Source: Pseudomonadota bacterium (GTDB lineage: Bacteria; Pseudomonadota; Gammaproteobacteria; Burkholderiales; Thiobacillaceae). From it: 13,185 bases of DNA. Both the position numbers and the translations under genes were made by a program. The stretch covers positions 1 to 13,185 of the forward strand of contig JAJYXA010000210.1 of assembly GCA_021791235.1 (NCBI GenBank), in the 5' to 3' direction. Below the pieces are notes generated by a model that was given only the letters and a program-made list of their open reading frames with translations, had not been told where the DNA came from and ran no database searches. Below, piece after piece: positions 7,550 to 13,185 of the stretch. Position 1 is the stretch's first letter. Every line of letters starts with the position of its first letter.

Positions 7550-7830
7550 ATGCCACCAATGAGTTCGCTGCGGGCTTCGCCAGTGGTTTCGAGATTCCGC
7601 TGCATCGCTCGCTGACCGAACCGATCCTGCTGGGCGGCGCGCCGCGCACCGTGGCGATCGCCAACGGCACGCTGGCTGCCGCCGTCGGGCTGGGCCTGCA
7701 ATTGTGGATTCCCGGTCTGGTGCTGTGGATCGTTGGCCATTCGCTGGCGGTCTGGGGTGCGCGGCTTGATCCGCAGTTCATGGCCGTGTTCGCCCGGCAC
7801 ATCAAACACCGCCCGCTGCTGGATGTGTGA
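7546..7830 (+). CDS. trbD: TrbD, VirB3-like channel component
   Basis: A 94-residue protein with a polar N-terminus containing the family motif IPLHRSLTEPILLGGAPR, then one long hydrophobic stretch (about 40-66) and a basic tail ending VFARHIKHRPLLDV. VirB3-like proteins are small inner-membrane subunits that work with the VirB4 ATPase (TrbE here). It overlaps trbC by four bases. In an uninterrupted operon trbE should follow directly, but the IS begins ten bases after the stop codon. Confidence 0.92.
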   Translation: MNATNEFAAGFASGFEIPLHRSLTEPILLGGAPRTVAIANGTLAAAVGLGLQLWIPGLVLWIVGHSLAVWGARLDPQFMAVFARHIKHRPLLDV

Positions 7831-7834
7831 GACC

Positions 7835-7946
7835 GAGGAGAAATGAAATGGACGCCTCCCACCCCGTGAGCGCTGAACCCGAGTTACCCACCGCGCCGGT
7901 CGCTTCTGGTGATAGAGGGACCGTCGGCGCCCGGTGCCGTGGATAA
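7835..7946 (+). promoter_or_regulatory. Displaced trbE ribosome-binding site now reading a 32-codon ORF into the IS
   Basis: GAGGAG (7835-7840) lies between the trbD stop and the IS left end. Joining the DNA on both sides of the IS gives GAGGAGAAACATGCCATG, with good Shine-Dalgarno spacing to the trbE ATG, so this was probably the native trbE site. It now lies seven bases before ATG 7848 inside the IS terminal repeat. That ATG opens a 32-codon frame (7848-7946, start MDASHPVSAE) resembling no known protein. The short frame is most likely an accident of insertion. Confidence 0.55.
7848..7860 (+). repeat. Left subterminal inverted repeat of the IS1111-type element
   Basis: ATGGACGCCTCCC, a perfect 13-base inverted match to 9344-9356. 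It sits seven bases inside the inferred left end, as is usual in the IS1111 subgroup. Confidence 0.88.
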
Positions 7947-7973
7947 CTCTGCGGTGGTAACGAGTTGAGAGGT

Positions 7974-8050
7974 GGACCCTCACGGGCCGACGGCATCGAA
8001 GTGCCCAAGGTGGAAGATACGAAGATCTTCACAGGCAAACCGGAGGGTCC
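7974..8050 (+). promoter_or_regulatory. Inverted repeat sequestering the transposase ribosome-binding site
   Basis: GGACCCTC (7974-7981) is the exact complement of GAGGGTCC (8043-8050), which contains most of the transposase ribosome-binding site GGAGGG (8042-8047). A transcript that enters from trbD would carry both arms and could fold so that the site is hidden. A transcript starting between the arms would not. Between the arms lies a ten-base palindrome, GAAGATCTTC (8021-8030). The pairing is seen in the sequence; the regulatory role is inferred. Confidence 0.5.
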
Positions 8051-8053
8051 GAC

Positions 8054-9079
8054 ATGAAGGATAGCAAACCAGTGGTCGGCGTGGATATCGCCAAAAGGGT
8101 GTTTCAGTTGCACTGGATCGACATGGAGAGCGGAGAAATCGTGAGTCTGCAGCTCAAGCGCGAGAAGTTTCTCGAACATTTCGCCAACCGGGCGCCGTGC
8201 TGGATCGGCATGGAAGCCTGCGGTGGCGCACAGCACTGGGCGAGGGAACTCATGGCGATGGGTCACCGGGTCAAGCTGATGCCGGCCAAGGCGGTGCGGC
8301 CCTTCGTCGGCGGCAACAAGAGCGACGCGCATGACGCCCGCGCCATCTGGACGGCGGTGCAACAGCCCAACGTCAAGGCGGTCGCCGTCAAGACCGAGGA
8401 ACAGCAAGCCATCCTGGCCCTGCACCGCATGCGCCAGCAGTTGGTGAAGTTTCGGACGGCCCAGATCAACGGCCTGCGCGGGCTTCTGGCTGAGTATGGC
8501 GAGGTCATGCCGCAGGGCAAGGCCGGCGTCGGGAAAGGTATCGCCGAAGCACTACGGCGGCTTTCGGACCGGCTGCCGGCGATGGTGATCGACACCCTGC
8601 GCGAGCAATGGGAACGCATCGGCAAGCTCGACGAGCAGATCGGCGAGATCGAGCGCAGGCTGAAGGTCTGGCAGAAGGAGGATCGAGCCTGTCAGCGCAT
8701 CGTGGATATTCCCGGCGTGGGTCTGCTGACTGCGACGGCGGTGGTCGCCACGATGGGCAATGCCAAGGCCTTCAGGTCCGGACGCGAGTTCGCTGCCTGG
8801 CTGGGCCTGGTTCCTCGACAAACCGGCACCGGCGGACGAATACGGCTCTTGGGCATCAGCAAGCGCGGAGACACTTACCTGCGCACGCTGCTGATCCACG
8901 GCGCGCGGTCGGTGCTGACGCACGCCAAGGAACCGGAACCGTGGATCACGGAACTGCGCCGACGCCGGCCGCTGAATGTGGCGGTGGTGGCGCTGGCCAA
9001 CAAGATGGCGCGCACGATCTGGGCGCTACTCGCCCATGAACGGACGTACCAAAAAGGGTTTGTGAGTCGGCCCGCGTAG
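8054..9079 (+). CDS. IS1111-subgroup (IS110 family) DEDD transposase/recombinase
   Basis: The 341-residue enzyme has an N-terminal RuvC-like DEDD domain with VGVDIAK (Asp11), WIGMEACGG (Glu54) and NKSDAHDA (Asp91, Asp94). A coiled region spans about 180-210. The C-terminal transposase domain begins with a helix-hairpin-helix IPGVGLLTA (219-227), then FRSGREFAAWLGLVPRQTG, and ends with GISKRGDTYLRTLLIHGARS (267-286). The family excises as a circle and inserts at sequence-specific sites without target duplication, guided by an RNA from the element's own non-coding end. The C-terminal nucleophilic serine cannot be placed with certainty; Ser242 and Ser269 are candidates. GGAGGG (8042-8047) lies six bases before ATG 8054. 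The length is normal and the frame intact, so the enzyme may be active. Confidence 0.95.
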   Translation: MKDSKPVVGVDIAKRVFQLHWIDMESGEIVSLQLKREKFLEHFANRAPCWIGMEACGGAQHWARELMAMGHRVKLMPAKAVRPFVGGNKSDAHDARAIWTAVQQPNVKAVAVKTEEQQAILALHRMRQQLVKFRTAQINGLRGLLAEYGEVMPQGKAGVGKGIAEALRRLSDRLPAMVIDTLREQWERIGKLDEQIGEIERRLKVWQKEDRACQRIVDIPGVGLLTATAVVATMGNAKAFRSGREFAAWLGLVPRQTGTGGRIRLLGISKRGDTYLRTLLIHGARSVLTHAKEPEPWITELRRRRPLNVAVVALANKMARTIWALLAHERTYQKGFVSRPA

Positions 9080-9124
9080 GACGGCACACAACGTTGTATC
9101 AACCACTTTGATGAAAGGAGTGGT

Positions 9125-9306
9125 CGCCATAAAGGTTGCGCAAGGTCGATAAAAGTGTGATGGCAAACAGGTCAGACCGTGACCCGCCAAGCCTGTATGG
9201 CGTGAAGGACTCCGAGTCCTTTGGAGAAATGAGGCGCGGGTCAGCGGATTCCATCAGGGCCAGCAGGCATCCGCCTGCACCACAGGCCGGATATAAAACT
9301 GCAGCC
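9125..9306 (+). ncRNA. Candidate bridge RNA (seekRNA) of the IS1111-type element
   Basis: The non-coding right end folds by eye into two successive guide loops. Loop 1 has a base stem at 9180-9187/9236-9243 (eight pairs) and an apical hairpin at 9205-9211/9215-9221 (seven pairs). Its 5' arm ATGGCGTG (9197-9204) pairs with the right flank CATGCCAT (9362-9369, one G-T wobble). Its 3' arm GGAGAAATGA (9223-9232) is identical to left-junction bases 7837-7846. Loop 2 has a short base stem at 9244-9247/9299-9302 and an apical hairpin at 9258-9261/9285-9288 plus 9263-9268/9273-9278. Its 3' arm ATATAAA (9291-9297) is identical to the IS right end (9355-9361), and its 5' arm TCCAT (9250-9254) can pair with the left repeat. 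RNA ends are not visible; the 5' limit given is a guess. IS1111 elements are known to carry this RNA downstream of the transposase. Confidence 0.7.
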
Positions 9307-9334
9307 TATCTGTCCCAACACACCCACATCGTCC

Positions 9335-9361
9335 TTGGCAAACGGGAGGCGTCCATATAAA
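9335..9361 (+). promoter_or_regulatory. Possible outward promoter at the IS right end reading into trbE
   Basis: TTGGCA (9335-9340) and TATAAA (9356-9361) resemble -35 and -10 boxes pointing toward trbE. The TATAAA is completed by the AAA at the junction. The spacer is 15 bases, shorter than the preferred 17, so the promoter would be weak. A start about seven bases after the -10 box would fall at or next to the trbE ATG, giving a leaderless message. Another possible role is that the -35 box pairs with a -10 box in the left end when the element is circular. Confidence 0.3.
9344..9356 (-). repeat. Right subterminal inverted repeat of the IS1111-type element
   Basis: GGGAGGCGTCCAT, the exact reverse complement of 7848-7860, placed two to five bases inside the inferred right end. 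It happens to contain GGGAGG, a Shine-Dalgarno-like string, but this lies 18 bases before the trbE ATG, too far for normal use. Confidence 0.88.
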
Positions 9362-9367
9362 CATGCC

Positions 9368-11818
9368 ATGAAGAATCTCGCTGAATACCGCAAGCGGCCT
9401 GCGCTACTGGCCGACTGGTTGCCCTGGGCCGGGTTGGTTGCACCGGGCCTCGTGCTTAACAAGGACGGTTCCTTCGAGCGCACGGCCCGCTTTCGCGGGC
9501 CGGACCTGGACAGCGCCACGCAAGGCGAACTGATCGCCACGTCGGCGCGTTTGAACAACGCGCTGCGCCGACTGGGATCGGGCTGGGCCTTGTTCGTGGA
9601 AGCCGAGAGGCGCACGGCTGCCGACTATCCGCAGTCGAAGTTTCCCGAGCCGCTGTCCTGGCTGGTGGACGAAGAACGCCGGGCCTCGTTTGAGGAAGAC
9701 CATAGCCATTTCGAGAGCAGCTACCACCTGACGCTGGCGTACCTGCCTGCCGAGGAATCCCGTGCTCGCGCCGCCAAGCTGTTGTACGAGAACACGCCGC
9801 AGGGCGGCGTGGACTGGCGCGAACGGCTGGAGTCGTTCGTCTCGGAGACGGATCGCTTCTTTGACCTGCTCGATGGCGTCATGCCGGAGATAGCCTGGCT
9901 GGACGACAGCCAGACGCTGACCTACTTGCATGCGACCGTTTCGACGCGGCGTTATCGAGTGGCTGTGCCGGAGCATCCGTTCTATCTCGATGCCTTGCTG
10001 GCCGATTCTGCCTTGGTTGGAGGTTTGGCACCCATGCTGGGTGACCAGCACTTGCGCGTGGCATCGGTGCGCGGTTTTCCTACCTCGACCTGGCCGGGAT
10101 TACTGGACGACTTGAACCGCCTGGGCTTCGCCTACCGCTGGTCCACGCGCTTTCTCTGCATGGACAAATCAGAAGCAGAAAAGGAACTTACGCGCCTGCG
10201 CCGCCAGTGGTTCGCCAAACGCAAGAACGTGGTGGCGCTGCTGCGCGAAACCATCTTCCAGCAGGAAAGTCCGCTGGTCGATACCGACGCTTCGAACAAG
10301 GCAGCGGATGCCGATGCGGCCCTGCAGGAACTGGGCAGCGATCAAGTGGCCTTCGGCTATGTCACGGCCACGGTGACGGTGCTCGACTCCGATCCTTCGG
10401 TTGCCGATGAAAAGCTGCGTCGGATTGAACGTGTCATCCAGGGCCGCGGCTTTGTCACGATCCCGGAAACGCTCAATGCCGTGGACGCCTGGTTGTCCTC
10501 GATTCCGGGCAATGCCTACGCCAACGTGCGTCAGCCCATCATCTCGACGCTGAACCTGGCGCACCTGATGCCAGTATCGGCGGTGTGGGCCGGGCAGGAG
10601 CGCAATGCGCATCTCGATGGGCCGCCGTTGATCGTGACGCGCACCGATGGCGCCACGCCGTTCCGGCTGGTGACGCACATTGGCGACGTGGGCAACACGC
10701 TGGTGGTCGGTCCCATCGGCATGGGCAAGTCGGTGCTGCTGGCCACCTTGGCGATGCAGTTCCGCCGCTATCCCGGCTCGTGCATCTTTGCCTTCGACAT
10801 GGGGCGCTCGATGCGCGCCACCATCCTGGGACTTGGGGGCGAACACTACGACCTGGGCATGGACGGCGAGATTGCTTTTCAGCCGCTGGCCCGCATCGAC
10901 CAGGAGGGCTACCGCACCTGGGCGTCCGAGTGGCTGGAAGGTCGGTTGCTGCATGAAGGCGTGACCGTCGGACCGGAAGAAAAGGCCGCCATCTGGTCGG
11001 CGCTGGGGAGTCTTGCAGGTGCGCCGGTGGAGCAGCGCACCTTGACCGGGCTGTCGGTACTTCTGCAATCCAACGCGCTGCGCCAGGCCTTGCAACCTTA
11101 CGTGCTCGGCGGCGCCCACGGCAAGCTGCTGGACGCGGACTCGGATCGCCTGGGCTCGGGTTCCGTGCAGTGCTTCGAGATGGAAGAACTGATGCACAGC
11201 AAGGCGGCAGTGCTGGCGGTACTGGGCTATCTGTTCGCGCGCTTCGATGAACGGTTCGACGGTGCGCCGACCTTGCTCATATTGGACGAAGCCTGGTTGT
11301 TCCTCGACGACCCGGTGTTTGCCGCACGCATCCGCCAGTGGCTCAAGACGCTGCGCAAGAAGAACGTCAGCGTCATCTTCGCCACGCAGTCACTGGCCGA
11401 CATCAAGGATTCTGCCATCGCGCCCGCGATCATCGAGAGCTGCGCGAGCCGCATCTTCTTGCCCAACCCGCAGGCGACCGAACCGCAGATCAGGGTGATC
11501 TACGAAGGCTTCGGTTTGAACCGCCGCCAGATCGACATCGTGGCCGAGGCGGTTCCCAAGCGCGACTACTACTACCAGTCGCGGCTGGGCAATCGCTTGT
11601 TCGACCTGGACCTGGGGCCGGTCACGCTGGCCTTTGCCGGCGCCTCGACGCCGCAGGACCAGCGCGCAATAGACGAAGTACGCGATGCGGTTTCCCGTTC
11701 GGCATCGTCTTCCGACTTCGCAGCCGCCTGGCTGCGCCATCGCGGCCTCGACTGGGCTGCCGACCTTGTTCCGTCATTTCCGTCCTATTCATCCACCCCA
11801 CAGGAGTACGCATCATGA
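9368..11818 (+). CDS. trbE: TrbE, VirB4-type conjugation ATPase
   Basis: The 816-residue protein starts with the family-typical NLAEYRKRPALLADWLPWAG. Its ATPase domain has Walker A GPIGMGKSVL (448-457, Lys454) and Walker B TLLILDEAWLFLDD (Asp640, Glu641), then FATQSLADI and the C-terminal FIL-type NPQATEPQIR region. VirB4-type proteins are the largest ATPases of the type IV secretion system; they act at the inner membrane with TrbB and TraG in pilus assembly and transfer. ATG 9368 is chosen because homologous sequence begins there. A TTG at 9335 would add eleven residues encoded mostly by the IS. The coding region is intact, but the IS lies nine bases upstream and has removed its ribosome-binding site, so expression is doubtful. 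Its stop overlaps trbJ. Confidence 0.95.
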   Translation: MKNLAEYRKRPALLADWLPWAGLVAPGLVLNKDGSFERTARFRGPDLDSATQGELIATSARLNNALRRLGSGWALFVEAERRTAADYPQSKFPEPLSWLVDEERRASFEEDHSHFESSYHLTLAYLPAEESRARAAKLLYENTPQGGVDWRERLESFVSETDRFFDLLDGVMPEIAWLDDSQTLTYLHATVSTRRYRVAVPEHPFYLDALLADSALVGGLAPMLGDQHLRVASVRGFPTSTWPGLLDDLNRLGFAYRWSTRFLCMDKSEAEKELTRLRRQWFAKRKNVVALLRETIFQQESPLVDTDASNKAADADAALQELGSDQVAFGYVTATVTVLDSDPSVADEKLRRIERVIQGRGFVTIPETLNAVDAWLSSIPGNAYANVRQPIISTLNLAHLMPVSAVWAGQERNAHLDGPPLIVTRTDGATPFRLVTHIGDVGNTLVVGPIGMGKSVLLATLAMQFRRYPGSCIFAFDMGRSMRATILGLGGEHYDLGMDGEIAFQPLARIDQEGYRTWASEWLEGRLLHEGVTVGPEEKAAIWSALGSLAGAPVEQRTLTGLSVLLQSNALRQALQPYVLGGAHGKLLDADSDRLGSGSVQCFEMEELMHSKAAVLAVLGYLFARFDERFDGAPTLLILDEAWLFLDDPVFAARIRQWLKTLRKKNVSVIFATQSLADIKDSAIAPAIIESCASRIFLPNPQATEPQIRVIYEGFGLNRRQIDIVAEAVPKRDYYYQSRLGNRLFDLDLGPVTLAFAGASTPQDQRAIDEVRDAVSRSASSSDFAAAWLRHRGLDWAADLVPSFPSYSSTPQEYAS

Positions 11819-12543
11819 AAAAAACCATCCTCGCCATTGCCGCCGCAACGTTGGTGACCCTCATGCCCGCCGCACATGCGCAGTGGGTCGTGATCGATCC
11901 GTCCAACCTGGCCCAGAACATCATGACGGCCGCGCGTTCGCTGGAGCAGATCAACAACCAGATCAGGCAGCTCCAGAACCAGGCGCAGTCGCTGATGAAC
12001 GAGGCGAAGAACCTCACCGGCCTGGACTTCAGTGCATTGAATGAATTGCGTGCCTCGCTGTCGGCCACCAACCAGCTCATCCAGCAAGCCCAAGGCCTGG
12101 CGTTCAACGTGTCGCAGATGGAGTCCGAATTCCAGCGACTCTACCCCGATGCGTATTCCGCCTCCATCTCGGGAAGCCAGATGGCGACTGATGCGCGTTC
12201 GCGCTGGCGCAATTCGCTGGAAGCGCTGCGCACCGCGACCAAGGTGCAGTCGCAGGCGGTGCAGAACTTCGCATCCGACGAGCAGACATTGGCCGATCTG
12301 GTGAACCGCAGCCAGTCTGCCGTGGGTGCGCTGCAAGCCACGCAGGCCACCAACCAACTGCTGGCCTTGCAGGCGCGGCAGGCCATCCAGGCACAGCAAC
12401 TGCAGATCACCCAAGACCGGGCGACCGCGCTGGAGCAGGCGCGCGTCGTTGCCGTGCAGGAGCGTGCCCGCGAAGTGCGGCGTCGCTTCATCGGCGACGG
12501 CACGCCGTACACCCCGCAGACCGTCGATTTCTACGGTCGTTGA
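11815..12543 (+). CDS. trbJ: TrbJ, periplasmic conjugation protein (VirB5-like)
   Basis: This 242-residue protein has a signal peptide ending MPAAHA with cleavage expected after Ala22. The mature protein is almost entirely helical and rich in Gln, Asn and Ala, with a coiled-coil region NNQIRQLQNQAQSLMNEAKN (about 46-65) and another near 175-215. It ends RRRFIGDGTPYTPQTVDFYG. TrbJ proteins of P-type systems are exported factors needed for pilus formation and transfer, comparable to VirB5. The start overlaps the trbE stop by four bases. The tail motif RFIGDGTPYTP is nearly the same as in the lipoprotein encoded upstream of traG. A longer reading of this frame from 11338 lies within trbE and is not used. 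Confidence 0.93.
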   Translation: MKKTILAIAAATLVTLMPAAHAQWVVIDPSNLAQNIMTAARSLEQINNQIRQLQNQAQSLMNEAKNLTGLDFSALNELRASLSATNQLIQQAQGLAFNVSQMESEFQRLYPDAYSASISGSQMATDARSRWRNSLEALRTATKVQSQAVQNFASDEQTLADLVNRSQSAVGALQATQATNQLLALQARQAIQAQQLQITQDRATALEQARVVAVQERAREVRRRFIGDGTPYTPQTVDFYGR

Positions 12544-12552
12544 GGGGGCGTC

Positions 12553-13185
12553 ATGAACGACGTTTCCATCATTGATCATTTCCTCAACGTCTTCTCGCGC
12601 TATATCGACTCCGGTTTCGGCTTGCTGCGAGGAGAAGTTGCCTTCCTGACCGCCACGCTGGTGGTGATCGACATGACGCTGGCCGGACTGTTCTGGGCCA
12701 TGAGCCATGCCAGCGGTGGCGGCGACGACATCATGGGCAAACTCATCAAGAAGGTGCTGTATGTGGGGGCCTTCGCCTACATCATCGGCAACTTCAATCT
12801 GCTGGCTGGCATCGTGTTCCGGTCTTTCTCTGGACTGGGGTTGCTAGCGTCTGGCTCGGCCATCACCCAGGCCGAGTTCCTGCAGCCGGGCAGGCTGGCC
12901 AAGGTCGGCATCGACGCCGGTGCGCCAATTTTGAAGCAGATCAGCGACGTGGCGGGATTCCCTGAAGTGTTTGTGAACATTGACGTGGTCGTCGTGTTGT
13001 TCCTGGCCTGGCTGGTGCTGATCGTGAGTTTCTTCGTGCTCGCGGTGCAGCTCTTTGTCACCTTGATCGAGTTCAAGCTGACCACGCTTGCAGGCTTCGT
13101 GCTGGTGCCGTTTGCACTGTGGAACAAGACTTCGTTCCTGGCTGAAAAGGTGTTGGGCAACGTGGTGTCGTCCGGCATCAAGGTG
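12553..13185 (+). CDS. trbL: TrbL, VirB6-like inner-membrane channel protein (partial)
   Basis: The open frame starts at ATG 12553, nine bases after the trbJ stop and after a GAGGGGG stretch (12542-12548), and runs 211 codons to the end of the window without a stop. The protein begins MNDVSIIDHFLNVFSRYIDS and has hydrophobic segments near residues 28-50, 66-92, 140-168 and 174-190. The pattern IEFKLTTLAGFVLVPFALWN is typical of TrbL. TrbL/VirB6 proteins are polytopic inner-membrane proteins thought to form part of the DNA channel. The C-terminal half, usually hydrophilic, lies outside the window. No trbK-like gene lies between trbJ and trbL. Confidence 0.93.
   Translation, partial: MNDVSIIDHFLNVFSRYIDSGFGLLRGEVAFLTATLVVIDMTLAGLFWAMSHASGGGDDIMGKLIKKVLYVGAFAYIIGNFNLLAGIVFRSFSGLGLLASGSAITQAEFLQPGRLAKVGIDAGAPILKQISDVAGFPEVFVNIDVVVVLFLAWLVLIVSFFVLAVQLFVTLIEFKLTTLAGFVLVPFALWNKTSFLAEKVLGNVVSSGIKV

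Larger units (their letters stand above)
7841..9358 (+). mobile_element. IS110-family, IS1111-subgroup insertion sequence between trbD and trbE
   Basis: The element is about 1,518 bases. It encodes one DEDD transposase and has a 13-base subterminal inverted repeat: ATGGACGCCTCCC at 7848-7860 and its exact complement at 9344-9356. Seven bases lie outside the left repeat and two to five outside the right. IS1111 elements have subterminal, not terminal, repeats with short unequal extensions and a longer non-coding right end; here the non-coding parts are about 213 and 279 bases. There is no target duplication, only an AAA found at both junctions (7841-7843 and 9359-9361). This makes the exact ends uncertain by three bases and is probably the recombination core. 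The insertion lies between trbD and trbE in the same direction as the operon. Confidence 0.88.

Noticed and set aside
8807..8843. Transposase has QTGTGG where some relatives have a serine-containing QxSSGG, suggesting a dead enzyme
   Set aside because: I cannot place the catalytic serine from one sequence, and other conserved serines (242, 269) remain. The rest of the protein is intact.
7841..9361. AAA at both IS junctions as a three-base target-site duplication
   Set aside because: IS1111-type elements insert without duplication, and the same AAA appears in both guide-loop arms, so a shared recombination core explains it better.
9335..9367. TTG 9335 as the real start of TrbE
   Set aside because: The extra eleven residues are encoded mostly by the IS terminal repeat, and no ribosome-binding site precedes the TTG; family similarity begins at ATG 9368.
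11338..11814. In-frame upstream extension of trbJ inside trbE
   Set aside because: The signal peptide at the ATG at 11815 and the four-base overlap with the trbE stop define the start; the extension is an out-of-frame reading of trbE.
1..13185. CRISPR array, tRNA or rRNA gene, or ICE attachment site
   Set aside because: I saw no regularly spaced repeats, no tRNA-like ends and no integrase gene. The window seems to be internal to the mobile element.

Overview
The window is GC-rich and dominated by the conjugative-transfer genes of an integrative and conjugative element (or ICE-like plasmid) of the P-type, Tn4371-like kind found in Beta- and Gammaproteobacteria. The gene order traG - ribbon-helix-helix - trbB - trbC - trbD - trbE - trbJ - trbL, with a LysR regulator and an entry-exclusion lipoprotein just upstream, fits Burkholderiales or Pseudomonadales hosts. 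The host itself cannot be named from this sequence.

Layout. (1) 1-2030 is an accessory or border region. It holds the tail of an unknown gene, a membrane-anchored hypothetical protein, a small SHOCT-domain membrane protein, an orphan FlgB-like rod protein with a long N-terminal extension, and the decayed C-terminal end of a heavy-metal P-type ATPase. (2) 2208-3391 is a LysR regulator followed closely by an EexN-type lipoprotein. A strong intrinsic terminator at 3498-3530 separates this pair from the transfer operon. (3) 3677-7830 is traG, a CopG/RHH gene, trbB, trbC and trbD. Each stop overlaps the next start by four bases, so the run looks translationally coupled. (4) About 7841-9358 is a complete IS110-family element of the IS1111 subgroup, inserted exactly between trbD and trbE. 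(5) 9368-13185 continues the operon with trbE, trbJ and the start of trbL, which runs off the window.

How the parts work together. TraG is the coupling protein, TrbB and TrbE are the secretion ATPases, TrbC is the pilin, TrbD and TrbL are inner-membrane channel parts, and TrbJ is a periplasmic or pilus-associated factor. The lipoprotein probably blocks redundant transfer into cells that already carry the element.

Most interesting point. The 277-base non-coding right end of the insertion sequence can be folded by eye into two consecutive guide loops. The arms of the first match both flanks of the actual insertion site. The arms of the second match the element's own ends, well on one side and weakly on the other. 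Both loops carry the same AAA core. This is the architecture expected of a bridge RNA (seekRNA), read here with its target still attached. The predicted target, GGAGAAACATGCCAT, is the ribosome-binding site and start codon of trbE, so the insertion has separated trbE from its own Shine-Dalgarno sequence.
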